From JAOAIV01 sp038849555 (GTDB lineage Archaea > Thermoproteota > Bathyarchaeia > Bathyarchaeales > Bathycorpusculaceae): a stretch of 33,723 bases of DNA. The notes under the pieces are model-generated. The model was not told the origin of the DNA. It was given only the letters and a program-made list of their open reading frames with translations, and did no database searches. Of the stretch, positions 15,517-22,782 are shown one piece after another. A program made the translations under genes and the position numbers. How positions within the stretch are numbered: position 1 is the stretch's first letter; every line of letters begins with the position of its first letter. Where the stretch lies: positions 1 to 33,723 of the forward strand of contig JAWCMT010000014.1 in the NCBI GenBank assembly GCA_038849555.1. Reading direction: 5' to 3'.

Positions 15517-16004
15517 GGAAGTTTACCTCGCAAAGCCATGTAAACGATGGCGGCTAATATAGCGTTCAGGCTTGCACCTAAAAGCAGCAGAGGCGCAAAT
15601 GCAAGCGCTCCAGCCCATGTTATCACCGGTACTGCCAAAACCACCAAAGCCGTGTTTATGGTGACACCGACAACTAGGCCTGGAATGAAGCCCCATTTCT
15701 TGTTTAGCTTGTTTACGAAGCCTATGGCTGCGCCTGATAAAGCCATGCCCACCGCGATGGGAAGATGCAGGACGCCAAGTGGGAAGCCACTGATGACGGA
15801 TGTTGCTATGTGGCCGATGCCGCAGACTAATGCGCCGTCAAGTACGCCGAAGTAGAGTGCTGCAAAGAAGCCTGGGCTTGAATCGAAGGCAACTGTGGGG
15901 ATTGGACTGGGGGTTTTTATGAAGGAGCCGACGACTGTTAACGCGGAGAAAATGGCTATGCGTGCAATAATCCAGCTTGCTGAGGCTTTTGCTTTTTCGT
16001 TCAT
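15513..16004 (-). CDS. ECF transporter S component, CblT-like
   Basis: A 163-aa protein with about five or six hydrophobic helices and the ECF S-component style: an N-terminal R-I-A-I-F-S-A-L-T-V-V-G-S-F-I helix, a P-x-P-x-V-A-F-D-S loop, then G-V-L-D-G-A-L-V-C-G-I-G-H. S components bind a vitamin or precursor and dock on a shared energising module; no A or T component is in the window. The overlap with the CblS-like kinase gene suggests alpha-ribazole or a related cobamide precursor as substrate. GAGGAG lies 5 nt before the ATG and a TTTTATG box is near 16046-16052. The promoter abuts the palindrome at 16063-16082. Confidence 0.82.
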   Translation of the reverse strand: MNEKAKASASWIIARIAIFSALTVVGSFIKTPSPIPTVAFDSSPGFFAALYFGVLDGALVCGIGHIATSVISGFPLGVLHLPIAVGMALSGAAIGFVNKLNKKWGFIPGLVVGVTINTALVVLAVPVITWAGALAFAPLLLLGASLNAILAAIVYMALRGKLP

Positions 16005-16062
16005 GTGTTCTCCTCTCTTTTTCTAAAAGGGCGAAGTGAAAAATCATAAAAGCATTTTCATT

Positions 16063-16082
16063 CGTATTACAATAGTAATACG
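16063..16082. promoter_or_regulatory. Perfect 20-bp palindrome in a divergent promoter, candidate operator for the RHH fusion regulator
   Basis: CGTATTACAATAGTAATACG is two perfect 8-bp arms around AATA. It lies 11 bp before the ATG of the ribbon-helix-helix fusion gene (16093), at its expected transcription start, and just upstream of the TATA-like element of the divergent ECF gene (16004). Ribbon-helix-helix proteins bind such palindromes as paired dimers, so one protein could control both directions. I saw no second full copy in the window. Confidence 0.65.
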
Positions 16083-16092
16083 TGATGTGTGC

Positions 16093-17022
16093 ATGAGAAT
16101 CATAAATGTTCGACTACCAGAAAAATTAACAGCAGAGATAGACACGTTAGCGAAGAGCCACGGCCTCAACAAATCGGAAGTAATCCGGCAAGCGCTAACG
16201 GTATATCTGCATCTTGTGAAAAACGCCGGCACGATGCTGAGGCCCTTAGCCTTCCAAGTTAAGCCTGCACAGATCGAATATATCCGAAGAGGTGACGTTG
16301 CAATTTTGAAGGTGCCAACAGGTCACGCTATAGTTGTGGGTTCCACTTCATCAGGCAGCGTTGGCCCGAAAGCAATGGATCACGTGAAGGTTAAGGGGTA
16401 TGTTCTTGGCAAGTTTCTTGCAAGGGTCGCATTAATGGATGTCGCCGCCACAGGCGCATATCCACTACTCATATCAGCCACGCTTAGTGTAGAAGGAGAG
16501 CCGACTGGCCGCGAGATTATTGAGGGCATAAAAAGCGAGTCCAGAGTCCTCGGGCTTGATCCAAACCAAGTTCTGATGGGGAACACCGAAGACAACTTTG
16601 AAACCGCGCAGACAGGCGCTGGAGTAACAGCAATTGGCTTTGCAAACGAGGAGGAGCTTAGGCTTGGAAAAACCCATCCAAGCGACGCCATAATCGCTGT
16701 GGGTAAGCCCAAAGTTGGCGCCGAGGTCATCCCAGCAGAAGTAAAAGGTGAAATAGCTGATCTCAAAAGCGTGATTCAACTTTCTCAGCGGAGCTTTGTT
16801 CATGATATCTTCCCAGTAGGCACTTTCGGCATCGGCTACGCGGCGCAAATGCTGGCGCACAGCGTTGGTCGGCAACTAAAACTTGCGGAAACATGCGACG
16901 TAGACTTGAACAAATCAGCAGGACCTGCCACTGTTGTGCTGGTTACATTGAACAGCGAGAAAATTGATGAATTAAAAGCGATTATTCGCAAACCAGTCAC
17001 GGTAGTAGGTGAAATCCTCTAA
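16093..17022 (+). CDS. Ribbon-helix-helix domain fused to a PurM-like (CblS-like) domain, putative ligand-sensing regulator
   Basis: A 309-aa protein. Residues 1-45 form a CopG/NikR-type ribbon-helix-helix (M-R-I-I-N-V-R-L-P-E-K-L strand, then L-N-K-S-E-V-I-R-Q-A-L helix). Residues from about 50 to 309 are homologous along their length to the CblS-like kinase at 14752-15516, sharing S-V-G-P-K, A-R-V-A-L-M, T-L-S-V-E, Q-T-G-x-G-V-T, P-K-V-G-x-E-V-I-P-A-E and K-S-A-G-P-A-T-V-V-L. The ATP-loop Asp is replaced by Thr85 and a following Gly by Ser89 (S-T-S-S-G-S), suggesting lost or altered catalysis. I infer a repressor or activator that senses the kinase's ligand. The start at 16093 begins exactly with the RHH strand; an upstream GTG at 16036 would translate the palindrome. 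Confidence 0.8.
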   Translation: MRIINVRLPEKLTAEIDTLAKSHGLNKSEVIRQALTVYLHLVKNAGTMLRPLAFQVKPAQIEYIRRGDVAILKVPTGHAIVVGSTSSGSVGPKAMDHVKVKGYVLGKFLARVALMDVAATGAYPLLISATLSVEGEPTGREIIEGIKSESRVLGLDPNQVLMGNTEDNFETAQTGAGVTAIGFANEEELRLGKTHPSDAIIAVGKPKVGAEVIPAEVKGEIADLKSVIQLSQRSFVHDIFPVGTFGIGYAAQMLAHSVGRQLKLAETCDVDLNKSAGPATVVLVTLNSEKIDELKAIIRKPVTVVGEIL

Positions 17023-17052
17023 AACGTTTCCCATGTTAAGTAGGAGAATAGC

Positions 17053-17532
17053 TTAAGTTAGTCTCTTTAGCAATCGACCTTCTCGGTCAATCTCGCCTTG
17101 GCGAATGCGGGTAGTTGAAATTGGCCTAGAATTTTCCGCGGGCACCATACGTATCGTGACTATCTCAAGTGGCGGCAGATTAGCCTCGAGCCTTTTCTGG
17201 TTAATTTTTAAAGCGGTTTTTTCGGTTTCCTCGCTTACAACAAGCGCTTCAATGCACATGTCAGTTAACGTGTTGCCGTAGGGGTCGTTTAATGGAATAA
17301 TCTCCGCTCTATCGATTAGCCCTTGCGCCTTGAGAAAAGCTTGCAGCTCTTTTAGGCGTTCTTCGTAGGATGCGGTTACATGTGGCTTGCCCATTTTCTT
17401 CACGAACTCGTCAGTGCATAAGCCGATTAAGACACGCGTGCCTATCTCGAAGGCTTTCATAAGCAGAGCTTTGTGGCCTTTATGTAGTTCGTCGAAGGTT
17501 CCGCCGACTGCCACTTTTCTAAACCGTTTCAT
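17053..17532 (-). CDS. coaD: Phosphopantetheine adenylyltransferase, archaeal type
   Basis: A 159-aa nucleotidyltransferase that transfers AMP to 4'-phosphopantetheine to give dephospho-CoA. It begins with the G-G-T-F-D-E-L-H-K-G-H-K signature (the HxGH nucleotide site) at about residues 10-21 and ends with I-S-T-T-R-I-R-x-G-E-I-D, the archaeal/eukaryotic PPAT counterpart of the I-S-S-T-x-I-R motif. Its length is usual. It overlaps the end of the pantoate kinase gene by 14 nt, so the two CoA genes are in one operon. Confidence 0.93.
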   Translation of the reverse strand: MKRFRKVAVGGTFDELHKGHKALLMKAFEIGTRVLIGLCTDEFVKKMGKPHVTASYEERLKELQAFLKAQGLIDRAEIIPLNDPYGNTLTDMCIEALVVSEETEKTALKINQKRLEANLPPLEIVTIRMVPAENSRPISTTRIRQGEIDREGRLLKRLT

Positions 17533-18463
17533 GACTTACCAGCCTAGCGCCTTGAAAGTCTATCTTGGCTATGATGATGTTCTCGTTTGGCAAGACCTGC
17601 TTAAAAGCTTCTGCTATTTCCGCCGCGTTTTCCTCAAGCGCAAGCGCGTGAACAGCCTCTCCCACCATATTCTGCGCCACGCCAACGGCGCCCGCCTGCT
17701 CAGCCAACTTCACCAAATGCTTAACACGAGGCGTCATAAAACCGGTTTTCTCAGCGAACTCTAGGCAACGCGCCAAAAAGTTTTCCACAGAAGGCTCATC
17801 TAAAATCGCCTCAAGCGTTTTTCTGCCCCAACGGTTAACTTCACGTCGCTTATCAGCCGATGCAAGCACTTGTTTTGTGGGAATGGCGCCGAAAACTCCC
17901 GCGACAATCGCGTAATTATCGCTCAGGGGAAGGCGGTCGATAACGCTTACGCCAGGCGCACCTGGCTCAACTGTGAGAATGCAGCCGCCAAGCATTAGCG
18001 GGCCAACAGTGCCCAGCCCGGTTCTGCACTGCACTTCCGCGGCATGCGCGATTCGGCCAATCTGATTGTAAGTAAGCGGCAGCTCCAAGGCCTTCGCCAG
18101 CGCCAAAGCCGCGGTTAATGCGCCCGCCGCGCTGGAACCGAAACCTGCGCCTATTGGAACATTGACTCTGTGATTGACGGTAACCTCGTAGAATTTGCCA
18201 CTTCTGTGCAGCAGCAGCATCTCGGCGACCGTTCGGGTTGTTTCTGCTTCAGGCGCATGGATGCCGTTGATTGACACGCTGATGCTGTTCGCTTTTGCCT
18301 CAGAAACCGTGACTTCGGTTAGAACACCTTTTTGGATGCCGAAGCCGCCGCCTCTGGCGCCTATCCGCTCCAAATCCGCAATCGGGGCTCCGTCGGCTGT
18401 TTTGTCGCAGATTTCGAAAAAGCTTGAGATGCCCGCAGGGCTAAAGGCGCTTGCTTTAGGCAA
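17519..18463 (-). CDS. Pantoate kinase (archaeal GHMP kinase, PoK)
   Basis: A 314-aa GHMP-superfamily kinase. The archaeal pantoate kinase phosphorylates pantoate to 4-phosphopantoate, which phosphopantothenate synthetase then uses, replacing the bacterial PanC/PanK steps. It begins with F-S-P-A-G-I-S-S-F-F-E-I-C, has G-A-R-G-G-G-F-G around 35-42 and the GHMP ATP loop P-I-G-A-G-F-G-S-S-A-A-G at 103-114. The start is a TTG at 18463 with GAGG 8 nt upstream. The ECF S gene ends 12 nt before it, and coaD overlaps its end. Phosphopantothenate synthetase itself is not in the window. Confidence 0.92.
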   Translation of the reverse strand: MPKASAFSPAGISSFFEICDKTADGAPIADLERIGARGGGFGIQKGVLTEVTVSEAKANSISVSINGIHAPEAETTRTVAEMLLLHRSGKFYEVTVNHRVNVPIGAGFGSSAAGALTAALALAKALELPLTYNQIGRIAHAAEVQCRTGLGTVGPLMLGGCILTVEPGAPGVSVIDRLPLSDNYAIVAGVFGAIPTKQVLASADKRREVNRWGRKTLEAILDEPSVENFLARCLEFAEKTGFMTPRVKHLVKLAEQAGAVGVAQNMVGEAVHALALEENAAEIAEAFKQVLPNENIIIAKIDFQGARLVSHETV

Positions 18464-18475
18464 CGGTGTTTCCTC

Positions 18476-19213
18476 TCACTTTTCAGTCCGAGATGCTAAT
18501 GACGGGAAGGCTTTGTAGCAGACTTTCACAATTGGCGGAACAATGGTTACGAGGAAGGGAATCTCGGTGGCGAAAGTCCATACAAGCCAGAGAAAAATTG
18601 CATAGACGGGCGCGTTACGCTCAAATCCAGTCAGCGGCAATGGCAGGAATTGGCTGTACGCCCAGAGACCTACGCCTATGATGGCGCTGCCCACCAAGAG
18701 GCCGACGACGGCGGCTAAGCCGTAATTTTTCCATTCGGGCTTCCATAACCCAACACCGATTACCAATGCGACGCTGACAAAAAGAACACCGAGGAACAGA
18801 ACAGCCAAGTCGGCAGTTAAGACCTCAATCATGAAAAGGTAGCCAATCAGCCCTGTAAGCGCTGCGCTGCCCACGACCAACGCGAGAGCTATGCGGTGCA
18901 TGTTCAATTTGCTCCTTGATAGGTAACCGATTAGGTAGAAGCCTGCAAAATTTGATGGAACCCCGACGGTGAGGCTTAAGAGGGCGATTCCGTGGCCTGG
19001 CTGAACCATGTCGCTTATGAATATGCCGATGGCGGCGCTTGTTCCTCCAACCCATGGGCCGAAGAGCACCGCGAATATTGCTGGAACAATAACCGCGGGC
19101 CAGAATCTGACTACGCCAACAGCGGGGCTTACTATTCCCATGTTTGTTAAAATTCCAACTACCGCATAAAGTGCAGCGCTAACGCCGGTCATCGCCACAT
19201 GCAACGCTTTCAT
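18476..19213 (-). CDS. ECF transporter S component linked to CoA synthesis genes
   Basis: A 245-aa polytopic membrane protein with about seven hydrophobic segments. The N-terminal half has the S-component look (T-G-V-S-A-A-L-Y-A-V-V-G, then F-G-P-W-V-G-G-T-S-A-A-I-G and G-x-P-S-N-F-A-G-F). It is longer than a typical S component (about 180-200 aa), with extra helices at the end. Position directly upstream of pantoate kinase and coaD suggests it imports a CoA precursor such as pantoate or pantothenate; this is inference. A TTTAAA box at 19292-19297 sits within an inverted repeat, and a small CACC-AAAA-GGTG hairpin covers the likely ribosome binding site. Confidence 0.78.
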   Translation of the reverse strand: MKALHVAMTGVSAALYAVVGILTNMGIVSPAVGVVRFWPAVIVPAIFAVLFGPWVGGTSAAIGIFISDMVQPGHGIALLSLTVGVPSNFAGFYLIGYLSRSKLNMHRIALALVVGSAALTGLIGYLFMIEVLTADLAVLFLGVLFVSVALVIGVGLWKPEWKNYGLAAVVGLLVGSAIIGVGLWAYSQFLPLPLTGFERNAPVYAIFLWLVWTFATEIPFLVTIVPPIVKVCYKAFPSLASRTEK

Positions 19214-19228
19214 GCATACAGCACCTTT

Positions 19229-19303
19229 TGGTGAATCATGCAGAAAAGCGCCATGGTTAGATAAGGCTTCCGTATGAATTGTTTAGACATGTTTAAACTA
19301 AAC
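19229..19303 (-). promoter_or_regulatory. Promoter and leader of the ECF S-pantoate kinase-coaD operon
   Basis: GTTTAG (19281-19286) and CTAAAC (19298-19303) form an inverted repeat that encloses GTTTAAAC, a perfect 8-bp palindrome containing the TATA-like TTTAAA. Transcription would start near 19267, leaving a leader of about 54 nt, long for an archaeon. Within it CACC-AAAA-GGTG can fold into a small hairpin that includes the GGTG likely to act as the ribosome binding site. Confidence 0.4.
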
Positions 19304-19328
19304 TGCCATGGGCGCCTGTTTTTCAGAG

Positions 19329-19664
19329 CTATTTTTTGTGCCGGCGGATTCTTTCCTGCCTTTGACTCTTTATGCGCCAATCCCTCTTCCGCTGCGTTTC
19401 AAACATAATCTTGCCTTGGCTGGGCGGATTAGGTGGCAATTTTCGATAATGCGCTATATTCCTGTAAAATGTTTCGCAGTCTATGCGGTTCTCCTTAAGC
19501 GCTTCAATATTCCTGTTCAAGTCGGCTTTCGCTGCCGCCTCAGTCGCGCCATCAAATAGCTCTGAGTAGACAGTATAAGCGGCATGAAACTGGAAATTTG
19601 AGGCATCGTCGATTAAAAGCTTCTTTGGCTGTGTGGCTTCATTTTTGTTAGGTTCTTCACTCAT
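19329..19664 (-). CDS. Hypothetical protein, 111 aa
   Basis: I do not recognise this protein. It is soluble and highly charged: a polar N-terminus, a helical middle (Y-S-E-L-F-D-G-A-T-E-A-A-A-K-A-D-L), then an R-K-L-P-P-N-P-P-S-Q-G turn and a very basic, Arg/Lys-rich C-terminus, which could contact RNA or DNA. An ATATAAAAG box on the minus strand near 19706-19714 supports a promoter about 45 nt before the ATG. The gene lies alone between the CoA operon and the HIT gene. Confidence 0.6.
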   Translation of the reverse strand: MSEEPNKNEATQPKKLLIDDASNFQFHAAYTVYSELFDGATEAAAKADLNRNIEALKENRIDCETFYRNIAHYRKLPPNPPSQGKIMFETQRKRDWRIKSQRQERIRRHKK

Positions 19665-19826
19665 AGGTTTCCCGCGTTTACGCAGGGTATCATGTGGATT
19701 TTCTCTCTTTTATATGTGTCCCTACACCAAGCGGCTTTCAAACCAAAAATTTTCCATAAACCCCAATCAAGGCAAACCTTCGGCAACGCTATACTAAAGG
19801 GAACAATGCGTCCCGATGGCGGCGGC

Positions 19827-20234
19827 TCAGATGAATCGCTTTATCACCGCTGCGTCATGCGCCAGAGCTTGTGCGTCGCGGATTTCGGGGTGACGCGGGA
19901 ACGAAGCCGGCGTATTCATGGGAATAACATGCACATGAAAGTGAAAAATCACTTGACCAGCTGCAGCGCCATTGTTCTGCACAATTCTGACGCCAGCGGC
20001 GGACATGGCTTCTCTTACGGCGGCGGCTACTTTCTTCACGATTTTGTATAGGTAAGCGTGCTCATCCTCGGGAATCTCATAGATATTCTCATAGTGCTTT
20101 TTCGGCACGACAAGCGTGTGACCAACATTTACGGGTTGTATGCTCATAAACGCTATTACATGGTCATCCTCGTAGACTACGCTGGCAGGTGCTTCTTTAC
20201 GCACTATTCTGCAGAAAGTGCATGACTCAGACAT
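19827..20234 (-). CDS. HIT-family nucleotide hydrolase (HINT-like)
   Basis: A 135-aa histidine-triad protein. The triad H98-F-H100-V-H102-V-I-P is intact, and the N-terminal C-T-F-C-R-I-V with a later His makes the usual zinc-linked start of archaeal and bacterial HIT proteins. G-H-T-L-V-V-P-K-K-H-Y is also diagnostic. Such proteins hydrolyse AMP-lysine or other aminoacyl-adenylate phosphoramidates; the exact substrate is unknown. It appears to be a single-gene unit. Confidence 0.93.
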   Translation of the reverse strand: MSESCTFCRIVRKEAPASVVYEDDHVIAFMSIQPVNVGHTLVVPKKHYENIYEIPEDEHAYLYKIVKKVAAAVREAMSAAGVRIVQNNGAAAGQVIFHFHVHVIPMNTPASFPRHPEIRDAQALAHDAAVIKRFI

Positions 20235-20334
20235 TTTGACTCACGATTCCCAGATATGTTGCAATTCTTTAGTGGGAGAGCAGCGTTAAAAATGCAGCTA
20301 TAGGTTTAAAAGAATTCTGCAATCAATATAGCTT

Positions 20335-21360
20335 ATGAGCACGCTAATTGATGATATAGGAAGTTTTCCGTTACCCTACGGCGTTAGCAGAGAAGCCTTT
20401 AACAAGGCATATCAGCTTGCAAGAGACGCCATAATCAGCGGCGCCGACATTAGAAAAGACGAGTTTATACGGAAGAATTTCTGCGATGTCACGCTTAATT
20501 CGTTCAGGAAAAAAATTATGACGGGCTTGGATGCGGTTAACTACCCGCAGCAATACGACGGAATAAGGCAAGTCAGCGACCTCATCCATAAGGCAATGGA
20601 AAAAGGCTCCTTCATAGTCGAGGAGAAGCAGGCGATTCTGCCAGAAGTGCATTTAATCGGCGCAGAAGCAAAGGCGCTCAGCGAAGAATTCGGCAAAAAG
20701 ATTCTGCTTCGCGTATCAATATTCGGCCCGCTGGAGTTGTACTTGAAGGAGATAGGAACAACGCCGTATGAGGATGTGCTGGAAAGCTTTGCGGAAACCA
20801 TCCGGCGCTTCGCTAAGAACGCTATACTAAACTCCAAACACATCGAAACAAGAGTAGTGTCCATTGACGAGCCGAGCTTTGGGTTCCTAAATATAAATGC
20901 TGAGAAAGATTTGCTATGCAGTGTGCTGGAGAAAGCGTTTGACTTTCATGGTGTAGTGAGGCAAATTCATCTTCACTCAGCGTCACGATTGCCTGACCTG
21001 CTGGAAGTAGGCAATATTGACGTGGTATCTTTTGAGTACGCGGCACATCCACGAAACATCGAAAGCATCTCGCGGCGGATGCTGGAAGAAGCGGACAAGC
21101 AAATACGAGTAGGCGTTTCCAGAACAGATATAGACACAATCATGGCGGAGCTACATGACAAGGGAGTAGAAAAGCCAACTGCTGAGCAGCTGGTTGAAGA
21201 CGAAAAGACGATAAGAAAACGGTACGCCATGGCTAAGGAGAAATTTCGAGAGCAAATGACGTTCACGGGTCCTGACTGCGGCCTGGGAGGCTGGCCCAGC
21301 CAAGAAGCAGCAGAGCTTTTGCTGAAAAGAACTGTGGAAGCCGTGAAAAAAAGGGAATAA
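20335..21360 (+). CDS. Core-MetE-like methyltransferase (UroD/MetE superfamily) with altered zinc site
   Basis: A 341-aa protein corresponding to the C-terminal catalytic barrel of cobalamin-independent methionine synthase, as in archaeal core-MetE (Mes) enzymes that take methyl groups from corrinoids. It begins D-D-I-G-S-F-P-L-P, has S-I-D-E-P-S-F in the middle and G-P-D-C-G-L near the end. Of the four zinc ligands expected in MetE (His, Cys, Glu, Cys), His214, Glu234 (S-F-E-Y-A) and Cys315 are present, but the second ligand is Ala216 (L-H-S-A-S instead of H-x-C). A TTTAAAAG box at about 20304 sets transcription near the ATG, so it is probably leaderless. The methyl acceptor is uncertain. 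Confidence 0.8.
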   Translation: MSTLIDDIGSFPLPYGVSREAFNKAYQLARDAIISGADIRKDEFIRKNFCDVTLNSFRKKIMTGLDAVNYPQQYDGIRQVSDLIHKAMEKGSFIVEEKQAILPEVHLIGAEAKALSEEFGKKILLRVSIFGPLELYLKEIGTTPYEDVLESFAETIRRFAKNAILNSKHIETRVVSIDEPSFGFLNINAEKDLLCSVLEKAFDFHGVVRQIHLHSASRLPDLLEVGNIDVVSFEYAAHPRNIESISRRMLEEADKQIRVGVSRTDIDTIMAELHDKGVEKPTAEQLVEDEKTIRKRYAMAKEKFREQMTFTGPDCGLGGWPSQEAAELLLKRTVEAVKKRE

Positions 21361-22005
21361 CTACCTTAGCAGTATTTTCTCGCCAGTTGCGATATATACA
21401 ATTGCTTCGCATACGTATGTTGCGTGATCGGCGATTCGTTCCAGATAGCGCATAACCAATACGCTGGATATGATGCATTTGGTTGCGACATGCGCCTTTT
21501 CAATTAGCGTATCAAGATACGCAAAGTACATTTTGTCCACTTCTTTTTCAACATTTGAAATGGTTTTAGCTAATGTTACATCATGCTTCTTAAGCGAGTC
21601 GATGCTGATTCTAACCATCTTCAAGACTTTTTCTCCGACTTCCTTAATGCGAAGTGGTATCCATGCTTCGCATTCTGCTACTCCGCCGAGCCTTTCAGTG
21701 ATGTATGAAATATCGAAGGCATATCTGCTGTATCGGCCAAAATCATAGGCTATTTTCAGGTATGATTTTATGGTTCGCAGGTCAGATGCTACTGGCTGGA
21801 ATCTGGAAATCAACTCGAAAGCTTTGTCTTCAATCTCTTCAGCCATTGCCATGATGAGATCGGACATTTCCGTGACTTCTCGGTGAACGTTTTCGCCGTT
21901 TAAGTATCCTTGAATTGCTAACTCGACTGTTTCATAGGTTAGTTCGCCCATTCTACAAAGCAAAGCCGACTGCTCTTCTAAGCCAGCGTCTATAATTCTG
22001 TTCAT
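21361..22005 (-). CDS. phoU: PhoU phosphate-signalling protein
   Basis: A 214-aa all-helical protein made of two three-helix PhoU repeats, with the acidic metal-binding E/D-x-x-x-D pattern (E-V-D-K-M in the second half, E-M-S-D-L in the first) and the Y-L-E-R-I-A-D-H-A end of the second repeat. PhoU restrains the PstSCAB transporter. It is the last gene of the pst operon, 3 nt after pstB. Its stop codon abuts the stop of the convergent MetE-like gene with no spacer. Confidence 0.93.
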   Translation of the reverse strand: MNRIIDAGLEEQSALLCRMGELTYETVELAIQGYLNGENVHREVTEMSDLIMAMAEEIEDKAFELISRFQPVASDLRTIKSYLKIAYDFGRYSRYAFDISYITERLGGVAECEAWIPLRIKEVGEKVLKMVRISIDSLKKHDVTLAKTISNVEKEVDKMYFAYLDTLIEKAHVATKCIISSVLVMRYLERIADHATYVCEAIVYIATGEKILLR

Positions 22006-22008
22006 AGC

Positions 22009-22773
22009 TTAACCAAACTCTCCTGTGATATATTTCTCCGTAAGTTCACTCTTTGGATTCTCGAAAATATCCTTGGTTAATCCATATTCAATTAATTCTC
22101 CAAGGTAAAGAAAAGCGGTATAGTCTGAAACACGTGAGGCTTGCTGCATGTTATGCGTCACGATGACAACAGTGTATTCCTTGGACAAATCTCTGATTAA
22201 GCTTTCAATTTTTGCCGTTGCAATCGGATCCAAAGCAGAACACGGCTCATCCATCAAGATAACTTCTGGGTTCACGGCTAAAGCGCGGGCAATGCAAAGA
22301 CGCTGCTGCTGGCCACCAGAAAGGCTTGTTCCAGGCTTCTTTAAGTCATCTTTAACTTCATCCCATAGACTCGCTTGCTGCAGGCATTTCTTTACTATTT
22401 CGTCGAGCTGCGGGCCTTTTTTGGCGCCCATGAGTTTCAAGCCAGCAGCTACGTTATCATAAATTGACATTGTGGGAAAGGGATTTGGCTTTTGGAAGAC
22501 CATGCCGATTCTTCTGCGGATTTGCACCGGGTCAACGTCGCCGTCGTAAATGTCTTTTCCGTCCAACAGCACTCGCCCTGAAACTCTTGCTTCAGGCACC
22601 AGCTCATGCATACGGTTCAATGTACGAATTAACGTTGACTTGCCGCATCCCGAAGGACCGATAATTGCAGTCACTACATTGGCTTTAATTGAGAGATTGA
22701 TGTTCTTTAAAGCCTGTTTTCTCCCGAACCACGCATTCAATCGTTCCGTTCTTAGCTTTTCGCCCGCTTTCAT
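22009..22773 (-). CDS. pstB: Phosphate ABC transporter ATP-binding protein PstB
   Basis: A 254-aa ABC ATPase. It has Walker A (G-P-S-G-C-G-K-S-T), the Q-loop in V-F-Q-K-P-N-P-F-P, which is characteristic of PstB, the signature L-S-G-G-Q-Q-Q-R, Walker B with I-L-M-D-E-P, and the switch His in V-T-H-N-M. It energises phosphate import through PstA and PstC and lies between pstA (9 nt upstream) and phoU (3 nt downstream). Confidence 0.97.
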   Translation of the reverse strand: MKAGEKLRTERLNAWFGRKQALKNINLSIKANVVTAIIGPSGCGKSTLIRTLNRMHELVPEARVSGRVLLDGKDIYDGDVDPVQIRRRIGMVFQKPNPFPTMSIYDNVAAGLKLMGAKKGPQLDEIVKKCLQQASLWDEVKDDLKKPGTSLSGGQQQRLCIARALAVNPEVILMDEPCSALDPIATAKIESLIRDLSKEYTVVIVTHNMQQASRVSDYTAFLYLGELIEYGLTKDIFENPKSELTEKYITGEFG

Positions 22774-22782
22774 ATTTCGCAG

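Noticed and set aside
16005..16092. Cobalamin riboswitch upstream of the CblT/CblS-like genes
   Set aside because: Only 88 bases separate the divergent starts, too short for that riboswitch, and a palindrome occupies the region.
14752..19213. Complete ECF transporter(s)
   Set aside because: Only S components are present; no ECF-type ATPases or T component occur in the window, so they must share a module encoded elsewhere.
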